7,489 bases of DNA from assembly GCA_017880715.1 (NCBI GenBank), contig JADGRT010000136.1, forward strand, positions 1 through 7,489. Direction: 5' to 3'. Positions within the stretch are counted from its first letter, which is position 1; the number at the start of each line of letters is the position of its first letter. The notes beneath the pieces are model-generated. The model was not told the origin of the DNA and did no database searches. It worked only from the letters and a program-made list of their open reading frames with translations. Shown in pieces: positions 1-6,171 of the stretch. Origin of the DNA: Verrucomicrobiia bacterium (GTDB lineage: Bacteria > Verrucomicrobiota > Verrucomicrobiia > Limisphaerales > UBA1319). Made by a program: the position numbers and the translations under genes.

Positions 1-1
1 G

Positions 2-61
2 GTTGCCTCGGAAAGCGCATTTGTGGTCAATGACAATTATTTCTCCCCTGGGGAAAAATAA
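2..61 (+). CDS. Possible C-terminal end of a convergent gene entering from the left
   Basis: The plus strand is open from the left edge to TAA at 59-61, reading VASESAFVVNDNYFSPGEK. Only 19 residues are visible, so the frame could be chance. It ends with the same YFSPGEK as the minus-strand ORF because both cross the palindrome centred at 49. If real, it is the tail of a gene facing the operon, overlapping the minus ORF by 25 bp. Confidence 0.25.
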   Translation, partial: VASESAFVVNDNYFSPGEK

Positions 62-70
62 TCGTCACTG
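28..70. repeat. Near-perfect inverted repeat, 21-bp arms around a single base
   Basis: Arms 28-48 and 50-70 pair around base 49 with three mismatches (30/68, 35/63, 43/55). Each is A opposite C on the plus strand, so a minus-strand RNA would have G-U wobbles at all three and could form a continuous 21-bp hairpin, with the central few bases forming the loop. The core is CCCC-T-GGGG flanked by AT-rich stem. It may act as a transcript end or processing structure for the leftward operon. No U-run follows the stem on either strand, so it is not a standard intrinsic terminator. Confidence 0.7.
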
Positions 71-231
71 TTCAGCCGACGGATGCCGACCGCTTCGACA
101 CCGAGGCGGGACAAGGAATCGTGTTTAGCCGGGATGCTGCCTTGCAAGTCGATGCCATGAAGATTTCGGGCGGGCGCGGGCGGCATCTGCAATTCAGGCG
201 CGTGTCGTTGGACATGCGATAGCAGGGCCAA
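37..231 (-). CDS. Doubtful small ORF or gene remnant downstream of the epimerase
   Basis: After the epimerase stop an open frame continues for 64 codons to TAA at 39-37. The reading (HAPELQMPP, NLHGIDLQGSIPAKHDSLSR, LGVEAVGIRRLNSDDYFSPG) has a balanced residue composition and mostly G/C third positions, unlike the Arg/Cys-rich readings of the other frames, which suggests it is or was coding. Starts are weak: a TTG at 231, just after the epimerase stop, or an ATG at 186 giving 49 residues; neither has a Shine-Dalgarno sequence. I do not recognise the protein. It may be a short gene, the decayed end of a lost gene, or chance. Its last codons lie in the inverted repeat at 28-70. Confidence 0.3.
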   Translation of the reverse strand: MALLSHVQRHAPELQMPPAPARNLHGIDLQGSIPAKHDSLSRLGVEAVGIRRLNSDDYFSPGEK

Positions 232-232
232 A

Positions 233-1261
233 TCAGTCGGTAAACAACGCCTGGTTGGTTTCCACCCAGCGGATGAGTTTTGCAAGACCCTGAGGAACCC
301 GGTTTTGAGGTTCCCAATCCAGGACTTCTTTGGCTTTGCGAATATCGGCGACAAACACCTTCTGATCCCCGACCCGCCAGTCGGCGAAGGAGTGAGAGAC
401 GGGGCGGCCGCTGAGCGCCCGCAATTGCTCGATCAGTTCCAGGAGCGAGAGCTGGTTTTTGGGCCCGCCCCCCAGGTTGAAGATCTGCCCCGCCACCCGG
501 TCGCGCCGTTCATACGCACGCACGTAAGCCTGAACCAGGTCATCGATGAACAGCACGTCACGCGTTTGCTTGCCATCGCCGTAAACGGTGATGGGTTTGC
601 CCAGCACCTGGGCGATGATGAACCAGGCGACCCAGCCTTGGTCCTCAATGCCGAACTGCCGATAACCGTAAATACAGGACTGCCGAAACGTGACGGTGGC
701 CAGCCCATAAATGCGCGCGTAATCCCGCACGTACTGGTCCGCCGCCCCCTTGGAACAACCGTACGGCGAGTGAAAATCCAGCGGCGACGTTTCATTGACC
801 CCCCAGGGCAGATCCGCGTATTCGTAGCGGCCGTTACGTTCCAGCACCGGCACGGTTTCCATGCCGCCGTAAACCTTGTTGGTGGAGGTATAGAGCAGCA
901 GCGCATCCCGATCCTGCCGACGCACCGCTTCCAACAGGTTGAACGTGCCCAGGGCGTTGGACTCGAAGTCCTCCCGCGGATTAATAATCGAGGTAGTGAC
1001 GGCGACCTGCCCGGCGCAGTGCAATACCAAGTCGAAGTGACGGCCCTCGTAAGCGGCATCCACCTGGTGGTCGTGTCGCAGATCGACCTGGTGGAACTCG
1101 AACGGCCCCGCCGGCCGCAGCCAGGCGAGATTTTGTTCTCCGCCGCGGCGCGACAAGTTGTCCCAAATGACCACTTCCCAGCCTTGGGCCAGAAAATATT
1201 GGGCGGCGTTGCAGCCGATAAAGCCGGCCCCGCCCGTGATCAAGACACGCTGTTTGCTCAT
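233..1261 (-). CDS. rfbE: CDP-paratose 2-epimerase-like extended SDR (NAD-dependent sugar-nucleotide epimerase)
   Basis: This 342-residue protein is a cytoplasmic extended short-chain dehydrogenase/reductase acting on a nucleotide sugar. Seen in the sequence: an N-terminal Rossmann motif TGGAGFIG (residues 9-16) followed by the acidic D34 of WDNLSRRG, which suits NAD; HCAGQVAVTTS (81-91); YTSTNKVYG (124-132); the catalytic pair Y167/K171 in SPYGCSKGAADQY; and RQFGIEDQGWVAWF (201-214) followed by GDGKQTRDV. The STNKVYG, YGCSKGAADQYV and DQGWVAWF blocks are the ones I associate with the tyvelose/CDP-paratose 2-epimerase subfamily (EC 5.1.3.10), which inverts C2 of a CDP-3,6-dideoxyhexose. Length and C-terminus look complete. 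It is the last clear gene of the minus-strand operon, 81 nt after the glycosyltransferase, and the ATG at 1261 has no visible Shine-Dalgarno sequence. The fold and reaction class are safe. The substrate is not, because no CDP-sugar partner genes are in view, so a related hexose nucleotide is possible. Confidence 0.88.
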   Translation of the reverse strand: MSKQRVLITGGAGFIGCNAAQYFLAQGWEVVIWDNLSRRGGEQNLAWLRPAGPFEFHQVDLRHDHQVDAAYEGRHFDLVLHCAGQVAVTTSIINPREDFESNALGTFNLLEAVRRQDRDALLLYTSTNKVYGGMETVPVLERNGRYEYADLPWGVNETSPLDFHSPYGCSKGAADQYVRDYARIYGLATVTFRQSCIYGYRQFGIEDQGWVAWFIIAQVLGKPITVYGDGKQTRDVLFIDDLVQAYVRAYERRDRVAGQIFNLGGGPKNQLSLLELIEQLRALSGRPVSHSFADWRVGDQKVFVADIRKAKEVLDWEPQNRVPQGLAKLIRWVETNQALFTD

Positions 1262-1342
1262 GGGATTGAATGCTAGCCTAGCTTGAACATTTCACAATAT
1301 TTTTGTAACCCGGTGGCGCGCGATCGGTTCGACTGCCAACCA

Positions 1343-2416
1343 TCACCGCCGACAGGCCTCGCGGTAAACTTCGACCGTTTCCTGAGCACAGCGACGCCAG
1401 GAGAATGTCGCCGCATGGGCGCGACCCTTGGCGATCAGGTCCGCCCGGAGATTCGGCTCGGCCAAAAGGCGCGTCATCGACTGCAAATAAGCGGGCGGGG
1501 TCATATCGGTGTAAAGGGCCGCCCCGCCCCCCACTTCGGGCAGGCTGGCCACCGGGGAACAGATCACCGGACAGCCCAAAGCCAAAGCTTCAACCACGGG
1601 GAGTCCGAAACCTTCGTATTTACTGGGAAAGAGCAGCGCGCGCGCCCGGCGGTAAAGATAAACCAGGGTGGGGTCGGTTTGATGTCCCGCAAAAATCCAG
1701 TTGGCGGGCGGCGGGCCTTCGTGCGGCACGCCTTGCCAGCGGGAACCGCATAGCACCAGCGGGGGCAGCGGCGGCTGCCGGGCGTCAGCCAACTGGTAAG
1801 CCTCTCGTATCAACCGCACATTTTTGCCTGGTTCCAGCGAGCTAACGAAAAGGAAAAAATCCTCTGGCACCGCAAAGTCGGGCTTTTGTTCCGGCGGAAC
1901 TCCGGCTTCAGGAGGAAAGGGACATCCATAATAAACGACCGAAATCCGGCGGGGCGACACCCCTAGAATCTCGATGGCTTGGCGGGCGGTAAACTGGCTG
2001 ATGCAGATCAGATGGGGCACTTGGCGCAGACTGAGGAAATACCGTTGGGCCGACCATCGGTGCCACCGCCGGAAGCGCTCCGGGTTTTGGAATACCGCCA
2101 GGTCGTGCAACGTGGCCACGTGAGGGATGGAAGACGGCACCGAAATAAACGGCATGCCTGTGGTATGAAACACCTGGGCTCGGGCCTGGCGAATCTGCCG
2201 GGGAGCCACAAAACGGGACCAGAACAATTCACGGTAAGCGGTTTTCAAGGCCCGTTGCGGCTGCCGGTATTGAAAATTGGTCACCGGCCATCCAATTTCG
2301 GTCAGCTCGAAATCAACCAATTCCAGATTACGCTCGGCCTGCACCAGCTCCCGCACATAACGGGCCATGCCCGCCTGAGCGGTGTACAGGGCATTGGTGT
2401 CGATCGCTACACGCAT
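1343..2416 (-). CDS. GT4-family glycosyltransferase (GT-B fold)
   Basis: This 357-residue protein is a predicted retaining glycosyltransferase of the GT4/GT1-like superfamily. It would transfer a hexose (family members often use GDP-mannose) from a nucleotide sugar to a growing oligosaccharide at the cytoplasmic membrane face. The N-terminal acceptor domain begins MRVAIDTNALYTAQAGMARY, with the glycine-containing loop typical of the family. TLHDLAVF lies at 102-109 and ICISQFTARQAI at 138-149. The C-terminal donor domain has SSLEPGKNV (192-200) and PSKYEGFGLPVVEAL (264-278), where E268 and E276 form the EX7E motif, followed by SPVASLPEVGGGAA. I chose the ATG at 2416 because it begins at the first beta strand and lies 13 nt after the upstream stop. 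An in-frame ATG at 2467 would add 17 Pro/Arg/Cys-rich residues and run into the polymerase gene. No clear ribosome site is seen, so translational coupling is likely. Donor and acceptor cannot be read from the sequence. Confidence 0.9.
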   Translation of the reverse strand: MRVAIDTNALYTAQAGMARYVRELVQAERNLELVDFELTEIGWPVTNFQYRQPQRALKTAYRELFWSRFVAPRQIRQARAQVFHTTGMPFISVPSSIPHVATLHDLAVFQNPERFRRWHRWSAQRYFLSLRQVPHLICISQFTARQAIEILGVSPRRISVVYYGCPFPPEAGVPPEQKPDFAVPEDFFLFVSSLEPGKNVRLIREAYQLADARQPPLPPLVLCGSRWQGVPHEGPPPANWIFAGHQTDPTLVYLYRRARALLFPSKYEGFGLPVVEALALGCPVICSPVASLPEVGGGAALYTDMTPPAYLQSMTRLLAEPNLRADLIAKGRAHAATFSWRRCAQETVEVYREACRR

Positions 2417-2429
2417 GCGGGAACCATGG

Positions 2430-3953
2430 CTAAGCGGCCTGGGCCTGGGGCAGGCTGCGCACGCCATAGGTCATGGGCGCCGGTGCTGGCTCCGGCTGGC
2501 AGATGCCCCCGTTCAGACTCACACTAAAACCGACAATCCCGGTGAAAATCATGAAATCCATGTCAAACTGTCCATAGAAAACCAAGAAAAAGATCAGCCG
2601 CGTGATGAAATAACCCAGGAGGAAACGGTTGGTTGTTTGCAGCTCAGGATCCCCGTATTGGTAATTGCGCATCAGAGCCTTGAGGGCCGCCCAGCAAAAC
2701 CAGACAAACCCGAGCGTGCCAAAAATGCCAAAAGGAATGATGAGGGTCAAAAAGCCACTGTGATAATTACCGCTGATCAGGGTGGACTCGTATGCTTGAT
2801 ACATGCCGCGTTTGACCGCTTCTTCGGTGAGGAAAAAGTCGGTGCCGCTAAAGGTGTAACCTTTGCCCAGGAACAGGTACTGGGGCACGTCCTTGACCAC
2901 GATCTTCCACATGTCCAATCGCCATTCCAAACTGCCCAAGGCATCGTTTTTGGCAACCGGATTAACATCGATCGGCAGGAAACTGATGCTGCGCTGGACT
3001 GATAGGGGCAAACGGTCAGCAAATCCCCACAGAAAAACGCCTGTCAGCAAGACAAATCCCACCAGAAAGATCAGGTAGTATTGCCGATAAAGACCCTCCA
3101 GGAAAAACAAGGTCAGGGTCAGAATGAGGATCAAGATGACCGAGGAACGGTAACCGCCGAACATACTGGATCCGACCAAAAGGGTGAAGATGACCAACCG
3201 CCAAATCTTGGACAAGTCCAGGACCCCTCGCAGACCAAAGCGGAGAAGCATGTAGTAAATCACCGAGCCAGCGGCAAATGCCATGCCGGTGATACGCACC
3301 ATGGACGACTGCGATACTGCTTGTAAATAGGCCATTTCCGATGGAAATACGGCAAAAAGAAAGTAAAACGATGGACCGGCGGCGTAGGCCAAATCACTTA
3401 GAATCGCCGTAATGCCGGACAGAAAAAAGAGGGCCGTAAAAAGATTAGCCTGGTGCCGGGGGATGCGTTGGCTGGTCAGCGCAAAGTATCCCACCACCGC
3501 CCCAAACAGGCCCAGGTAACGTTTGGCGCCCCAGGCTTCCGTACCCAAGGCACGACCTCCAATGCCGCCAGTCAACGTGATGGTGATAATGACGATGACA
3601 GCGACAAAAAGAAGCGGGCGGGTTAGCGATGGAGCACTGAGAAACCGGCGGTCGCGACGCATAATGTGGTTAATGAAAGCCAGAAAGAAGCTCGCCGCTG
3701 CTACCACCACGCCCAATGAAGGTTGGCCCGGAAGCAGGAAAACCACCAAAGCGGCGTTCCAGCAAAAGGCCACCATGAGGTGATGCCATAAGAGAAAAAT
3801 CGGCAGCAGCAGGCTCAAGAAAACCGCCCCCACAAACAACACGCTGGTCGTATCGGTTGGCGTGGCCAACAAATACCCCAACAACAACGCCAAGGGAACG
3901 CACATCCCGAAAATTAAGAGCGTCCGCGGCAGTACCGAATCGCTGCTACTCAT
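2430..3953 (-). CDS. O-antigen polymerase/ligase-like membrane protein (Wzy/WaaL type)
   Basis: This 507-residue protein is highly hydrophobic, with roughly 12 predicted transmembrane stretches, including residues 11-30, 36-56, 62-76, 113-128, 145-160, 168-190, 250-264, 269-286, 291-310, 398-425, 445-460 and 465-480. Family hallmarks seen are MFGGYRSSVILILILTL (264-280), a large presumed periplasmic loop (about 311-397) with RLDMWKIVVKDVPQYLFLGKGY (345-366), and YHSGFLTLIIPFGIFG (397-412). The arginine of GGYRSS and the histidine of YHSG match the conserved loop residues of O-antigen ligase/Wzy proteins. It would polymerise lipid-linked repeat units or attach a finished glycan to its carrier at the periplasmic face. 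Sequence alone does not separate the two roles. It overlaps the upstream glycosyltransferase by 8 bp and has an AAGG stretch just before the ATG. The C-terminus ends in a Pro/Ala-rich soluble tail (486-507). Confidence 0.85.
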   Translation of the reverse strand: MSSSDSVLPRTLLIFGMCVPLALLLGYLLATPTDTTSVLFVGAVFLSLLLPIFLLWHHLMVAFCWNAALVVFLLPGQPSLGVVVAAASFFLAFINHIMRRDRRFLSAPSLTRPLLFVAVIVIITITLTGGIGGRALGTEAWGAKRYLGLFGAVVGYFALTSQRIPRHQANLFTALFFLSGITAILSDLAYAAGPSFYFLFAVFPSEMAYLQAVSQSSMVRITGMAFAAGSVIYYMLLRFGLRGVLDLSKIWRLVIFTLLVGSSMFGGYRSSVILILILTLTLFFLEGLYRQYYLIFLVGFVLLTGVFLWGFADRLPLSVQRSISFLPIDVNPVAKNDALGSLEWRLDMWKIVVKDVPQYLFLGKGYTFSGTDFFLTEEAVKRGMYQAYESTLISGNYHSGFLTLIIPFGIFGTLGFVWFCWAALKALMRNYQYGDPELQTTNRFLLGYFITRLIFFLVFYGQFDMDFMIFTGIVGFSVSLNGGICQPEPAPAPMTYGVRSLPQAQAA

Positions 3954-5058
3954 CGTGCCTTAAAGTAGAATAGACTTCCAGATGCTGTGCAACCATTTTC
4001 GCTATCGGAAACTCAGCCCGCAGGCGCTGGGCCGCCCGCTGACCAGCCTCGAAAACGCGCCCGGGAGCCTGCAGCAACGCGACAATTTGCCCGGCCCCCC
4101 GCGCCCAGTCTCCGGGATCGAACAACCAACCGTTTTCGCCCTCCCGAATAATCTCTGGAACCCCTCCCACGCGCGTTGCGACCACGGGCAGGCCCACCTG
4201 GCCCGCCTCGAGCAGAATCGTCGGGAAAGGATCAAACTCAGCCGAGGGGCAGATCAGCAAATCCAGGGATTTGAGGAACTCCTGCGGTTGCTCCACCCAG
4301 CCGTGCCAGTGAACCTGCGGCCACCAGGGTTGGGTTTGGTATTTTTGCTTCAGTTCGCTCATCATCATGACGCCCGCATCATCCTGCGGCTCCCCCGCCA
4401 AATGAAGTTCCCAGGAAACCGGGGTCTTGGCGGCCAGGCAATCCAGCATCTGGAACAAACCGCGTAATCCCTTCCGCTCGCTGAACGCGCCCAAAAAACC
4501 CAGTTTGAACGCGTCTCTGGAACGTAGGGCTGGTCTCGGGGAGGCAAGGGGCAGACCGTTATGGATGACCCGCAACTTGCCCGCGGGATAACCCGCTACT
4601 AAACAAGCCTGGCGGACCGCTTCCGAAACCGCCAGCACCCGGTTCAAGCCCCACCGCGCGCTCCAACGCATGAGCCGTTGTCGCCCGGACGAGTGAAATG
4701 GAGCCTGGGGATGATCGTGCAGCGTGCCCAAAGTGGGGATGCGAGCGAGGCGACCCCATAACGACGTCAACTCCCAGTCATGGGCCGCCCAGCCATGAAC
4801 CATGTCGAAGCGCGCCTGCCGATGCGCCTGGGCCAGTTGCCCGATCTGTCGTGTCAGTTGGATCGGGGAGAATCGTTGGTTATCCACGAGCTCAATCTGC
4901 CGCAGGGTGTCTGGAATCAGTTCCCGGACCCGGCTGCCGGCCACCGCGGCTACCGTGACCTCCAGATGGCGATGCGCCAGTTCGGCCAGGTAATAGCCCA
5001 GCATTTTCTCAGCCCCGGCGAAATACCGCTTTTCGGCGTGAATCAACAGCAAGCGCAT
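3946..5058 (-). CDS. GT4-family glycosyltransferase with a DX7E variant motif
   Basis: This 370-residue GT-B fold glycosyltransferase is the first gene of the leftward operon. The acceptor domain starts MRLLLIHAEKRYFAGAEKML, with AGAE as the usual glycine loop, then VHGWAAHDWE (87-96), GTLHDHP (111-117), LAVSEAVRQ (142-150) and VIHNGLPL (164-171). The donor domain has GFLGAFSERKGL (187-198), HLAGEP, and PSAEFDPFPTILLEAGQVGL (271-290), followed by ATRVGGVPEIIREGENGWLF. The sugar-binding EX7E pair appears as D276 and E284, a conservative variant found in many DPFP-type members. I chose the ATG at 5058 because it places the first beta strand at the N-terminus. The in-frame alternative at 5103 is a TTG that adds 15 residues. 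Neither has a convincing Shine-Dalgarno sequence. The protein would act on a lipid-linked acceptor at the inner membrane; donor and acceptor are unknown. Confidence 0.88.
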   Translation of the reverse strand: MRLLLIHAEKRYFAGAEKMLGYYLAELAHRHLEVTVAAVAGSRVRELIPDTLRQIELVDNQRFSPIQLTRQIGQLAQAHRQARFDMVHGWAAHDWELTSLWGRLARIPTLGTLHDHPQAPFHSSGRQRLMRWSARWGLNRVLAVSEAVRQACLVAGYPAGKLRVIHNGLPLASPRPALRSRDAFKLGFLGAFSERKGLRGLFQMLDCLAAKTPVSWELHLAGEPQDDAGVMMMSELKQKYQTQPWWPQVHWHGWVEQPQEFLKSLDLLICPSAEFDPFPTILLEAGQVGLPVVATRVGGVPEIIREGENGWLFDPGDWARGAGQIVALLQAPGRVFEAGQRAAQRLRAEFPIAKMVAQHLEVYSTLRHDE

Positions 5059-5102
5059 CGCGTTCTGAACATTAGAGCCAAGAACTAGCGGCCTGTCGCT
5101 CA

Positions 5103-5120
5103 AAAAATGCCGGCGTTTTT
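5103..5120. promoter_or_regulatory. Palindrome in the divergent intergenic spacer, possible operator
   Basis: The 105-bp spacer between the leftward operon (start 5058) and the STELLO gene (start 5164) contains A5-T-GCC|GGC-G-T5, an 18-bp dyad with one mismatched pair (5108/5115). A dyad placed between two divergent starts is a reasonable site for a regulator controlling both directions. The GC core has no loop and is short, so a terminator is unlikely. I could not assign convincing -35/-10 pairs around it. The dyad is seen; its function is inferred. Confidence 0.35.
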
Positions 5121-5163
5121 CACTTGACCGGCCGGCGCGTGCTCAGGTTTGCTGCTGCGGCAC

Positions 5164-6171
5164 ATGGACATTGTCATTACCACGATTTTTCCGCCAACAC
5201 CGGGGGCCATCGCCATCAGTCAAGAACTGGCCAAGCGCGGGGGCACGCTCTGGGTCATGGGCGATCGCAAGGGGCCCACCGACTACCCGCTGCCCCAGGT
5301 TCGGTTCTTCGACATCGAATCCCAGCTGGGCCTGCCTTTTCGTCTCGCCCGCCGGCTTGCGGAAAAGAGCTATACCCGCAAGAACTTGGGCTATTTGCTG
5401 GCCATCGAGCAGGGTGCGCGCGTATTGGTCGAAACCGATGACGACAACGTGCCGCTGCCCGGTTTTTGGGAGGAGCGGCGCGCGCGGCTGGCCGTTCGGC
5501 GGGTGTTACGCCCGGGTTGGTGCAATGTTTACCGCTATTTCTCGGATGCCCGCATCTGGCCGCGGGGATTTCCCCTCGAAGAGATCAACCCTTCGCTGTC
5601 CCAACCGCTCGACTCCGCAAGCCTCCAGGAAGCCGAGTGTCTCGTTCAGCAGGCCTTGGCCGATGCAAATCCGGATGTGGACGCGGTCTATCGTTTAACC
5701 AGTCCGTTGCCGATTCATTTCGAGGTGCGCGACCCGGTGGCCCTGACGGGCGGCTGTTGGTGCCCTTTCAACAGCCAGAACACCACATTCTTTGCGCCCG
5801 CCTTTCCGCTGTTGTACCTGCCCTCCGGATGTACTTTCCGGATGACGGACATCTGGCGGTCTTTCGTCGCCCAGCGCTGTCTCTGGGCCATGGATTCGCA
5901 GCTCGCTTTTACGCCGGCCACCATGCGCCAGGAACGCAACGAACACCATCTGCTGCGCGACTTTGAGGACGAAGTGCCCGGCTATCTCCACAACCAAGAG
6001 ATTCGGATGGTCTTGGAAAGCCTGTCGCTCCAGCCTGGTAGAAACGTGGCCGAGGTGTGTGAGAATCTCCAACGATGCTATGCGGGCTTGGTGCAGGCAA
6101 ACTTGCTGCCGGAGCGTGAACTGGAGCTGGTGGATGCCTGGATTCAGGATCTGCGCTCACTTGTGGGTTAA
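5164..6171 (+). CDS. STELLO/DUF288-family glycosyltransferase
   Basis: This 335-residue protein is the only clear plus-strand gene. Motifs that I recognise from the STELLO (DUF288) family are the N-terminal MDIVITTIFPPTPGA; LVETDDDNVPLPGFW (88-102), a nucleotide-sugar and metal-binding DxD-type motif; NVYRYFSDARIWPRGFPLEE (121-140); ALTGGCWCPFNSQNTTFF (193-210); MTDIWRSFVAQRCLW (227-241); and HHLLRDFEDEVPGYL (261-275). No signal peptide or membrane segment is visible, so it is probably cytoplasmic. Plant STELLO proteins are Golgi glycosyltransferase-like proteins that support cellulose synthase; I know of no settled role for the bacterial members. The context argues for adding a residue to a surface glycan. 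I prefer the ATG at 5164 over the TTG at 5149 because the first beta strand begins there. No strong ribosome site is seen. Its last 15 bp overlap the end of the convergent gene. Family assignment is fairly sure; substrate is unknown. Confidence 0.82.
   Translation: MDIVITTIFPPTPGAIAISQELAKRGGTLWVMGDRKGPTDYPLPQVRFFDIESQLGLPFRLARRLAEKSYTRKNLGYLLAIEQGARVLVETDDDNVPLPGFWEERRARLAVRRVLRPGWCNVYRYFSDARIWPRGFPLEEINPSLSQPLDSASLQEAECLVQQALADANPDVDAVYRLTSPLPIHFEVRDPVALTGGCWCPFNSQNTTFFAPAFPLLYLPSGCTFRMTDIWRSFVAQRCLWAMDSQLAFTPATMRQERNEHHLLRDFEDEVPGYLHNQEIRMVLESLSLQPGRNVAEVCENLQRCYAGLVQANLLPERELELVDAWIQDLRSLVG

Noticed and set aside
305..1276. Long plus-strand open frame of 323 codons antisense to the epimerase
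   Set aside because: It is the shadow of a strongly supported minus-strand gene with full SDR motifs. The translation shows no recognisable domain.
1270..1281. Small symmetric sequence GCTAG-C-CTAGC in the gap before the epimerase
   Set aside because: Five-base arms are too short to be meaningful, and no second copy was noticed.
1270..1297. Possible promoter for the epimerase: TTGTGA, 16-bp spacer, TAGCAT on the minus strand
   Set aside because: Each box matches consensus at only four of six positions, and transcription would start almost at the ATG. Too weak to list as a feature, though the 81-nt gap leaves room for an internal promoter.
1979..2527. Plus-strand open frame of 182 codons opposite the GT4 gene and polymerase tail
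   Set aside because: It straddles two well-supported minus-strand genes in antisense and reads as low-information His/Arg/Pro/Gly-rich sequence.
5124..5152. TTGACC as a -35 box for the STELLO gene
   Set aside because: No acceptable -10 hexamer lies 16-18 bp downstream; the sequence there is GC-rich.
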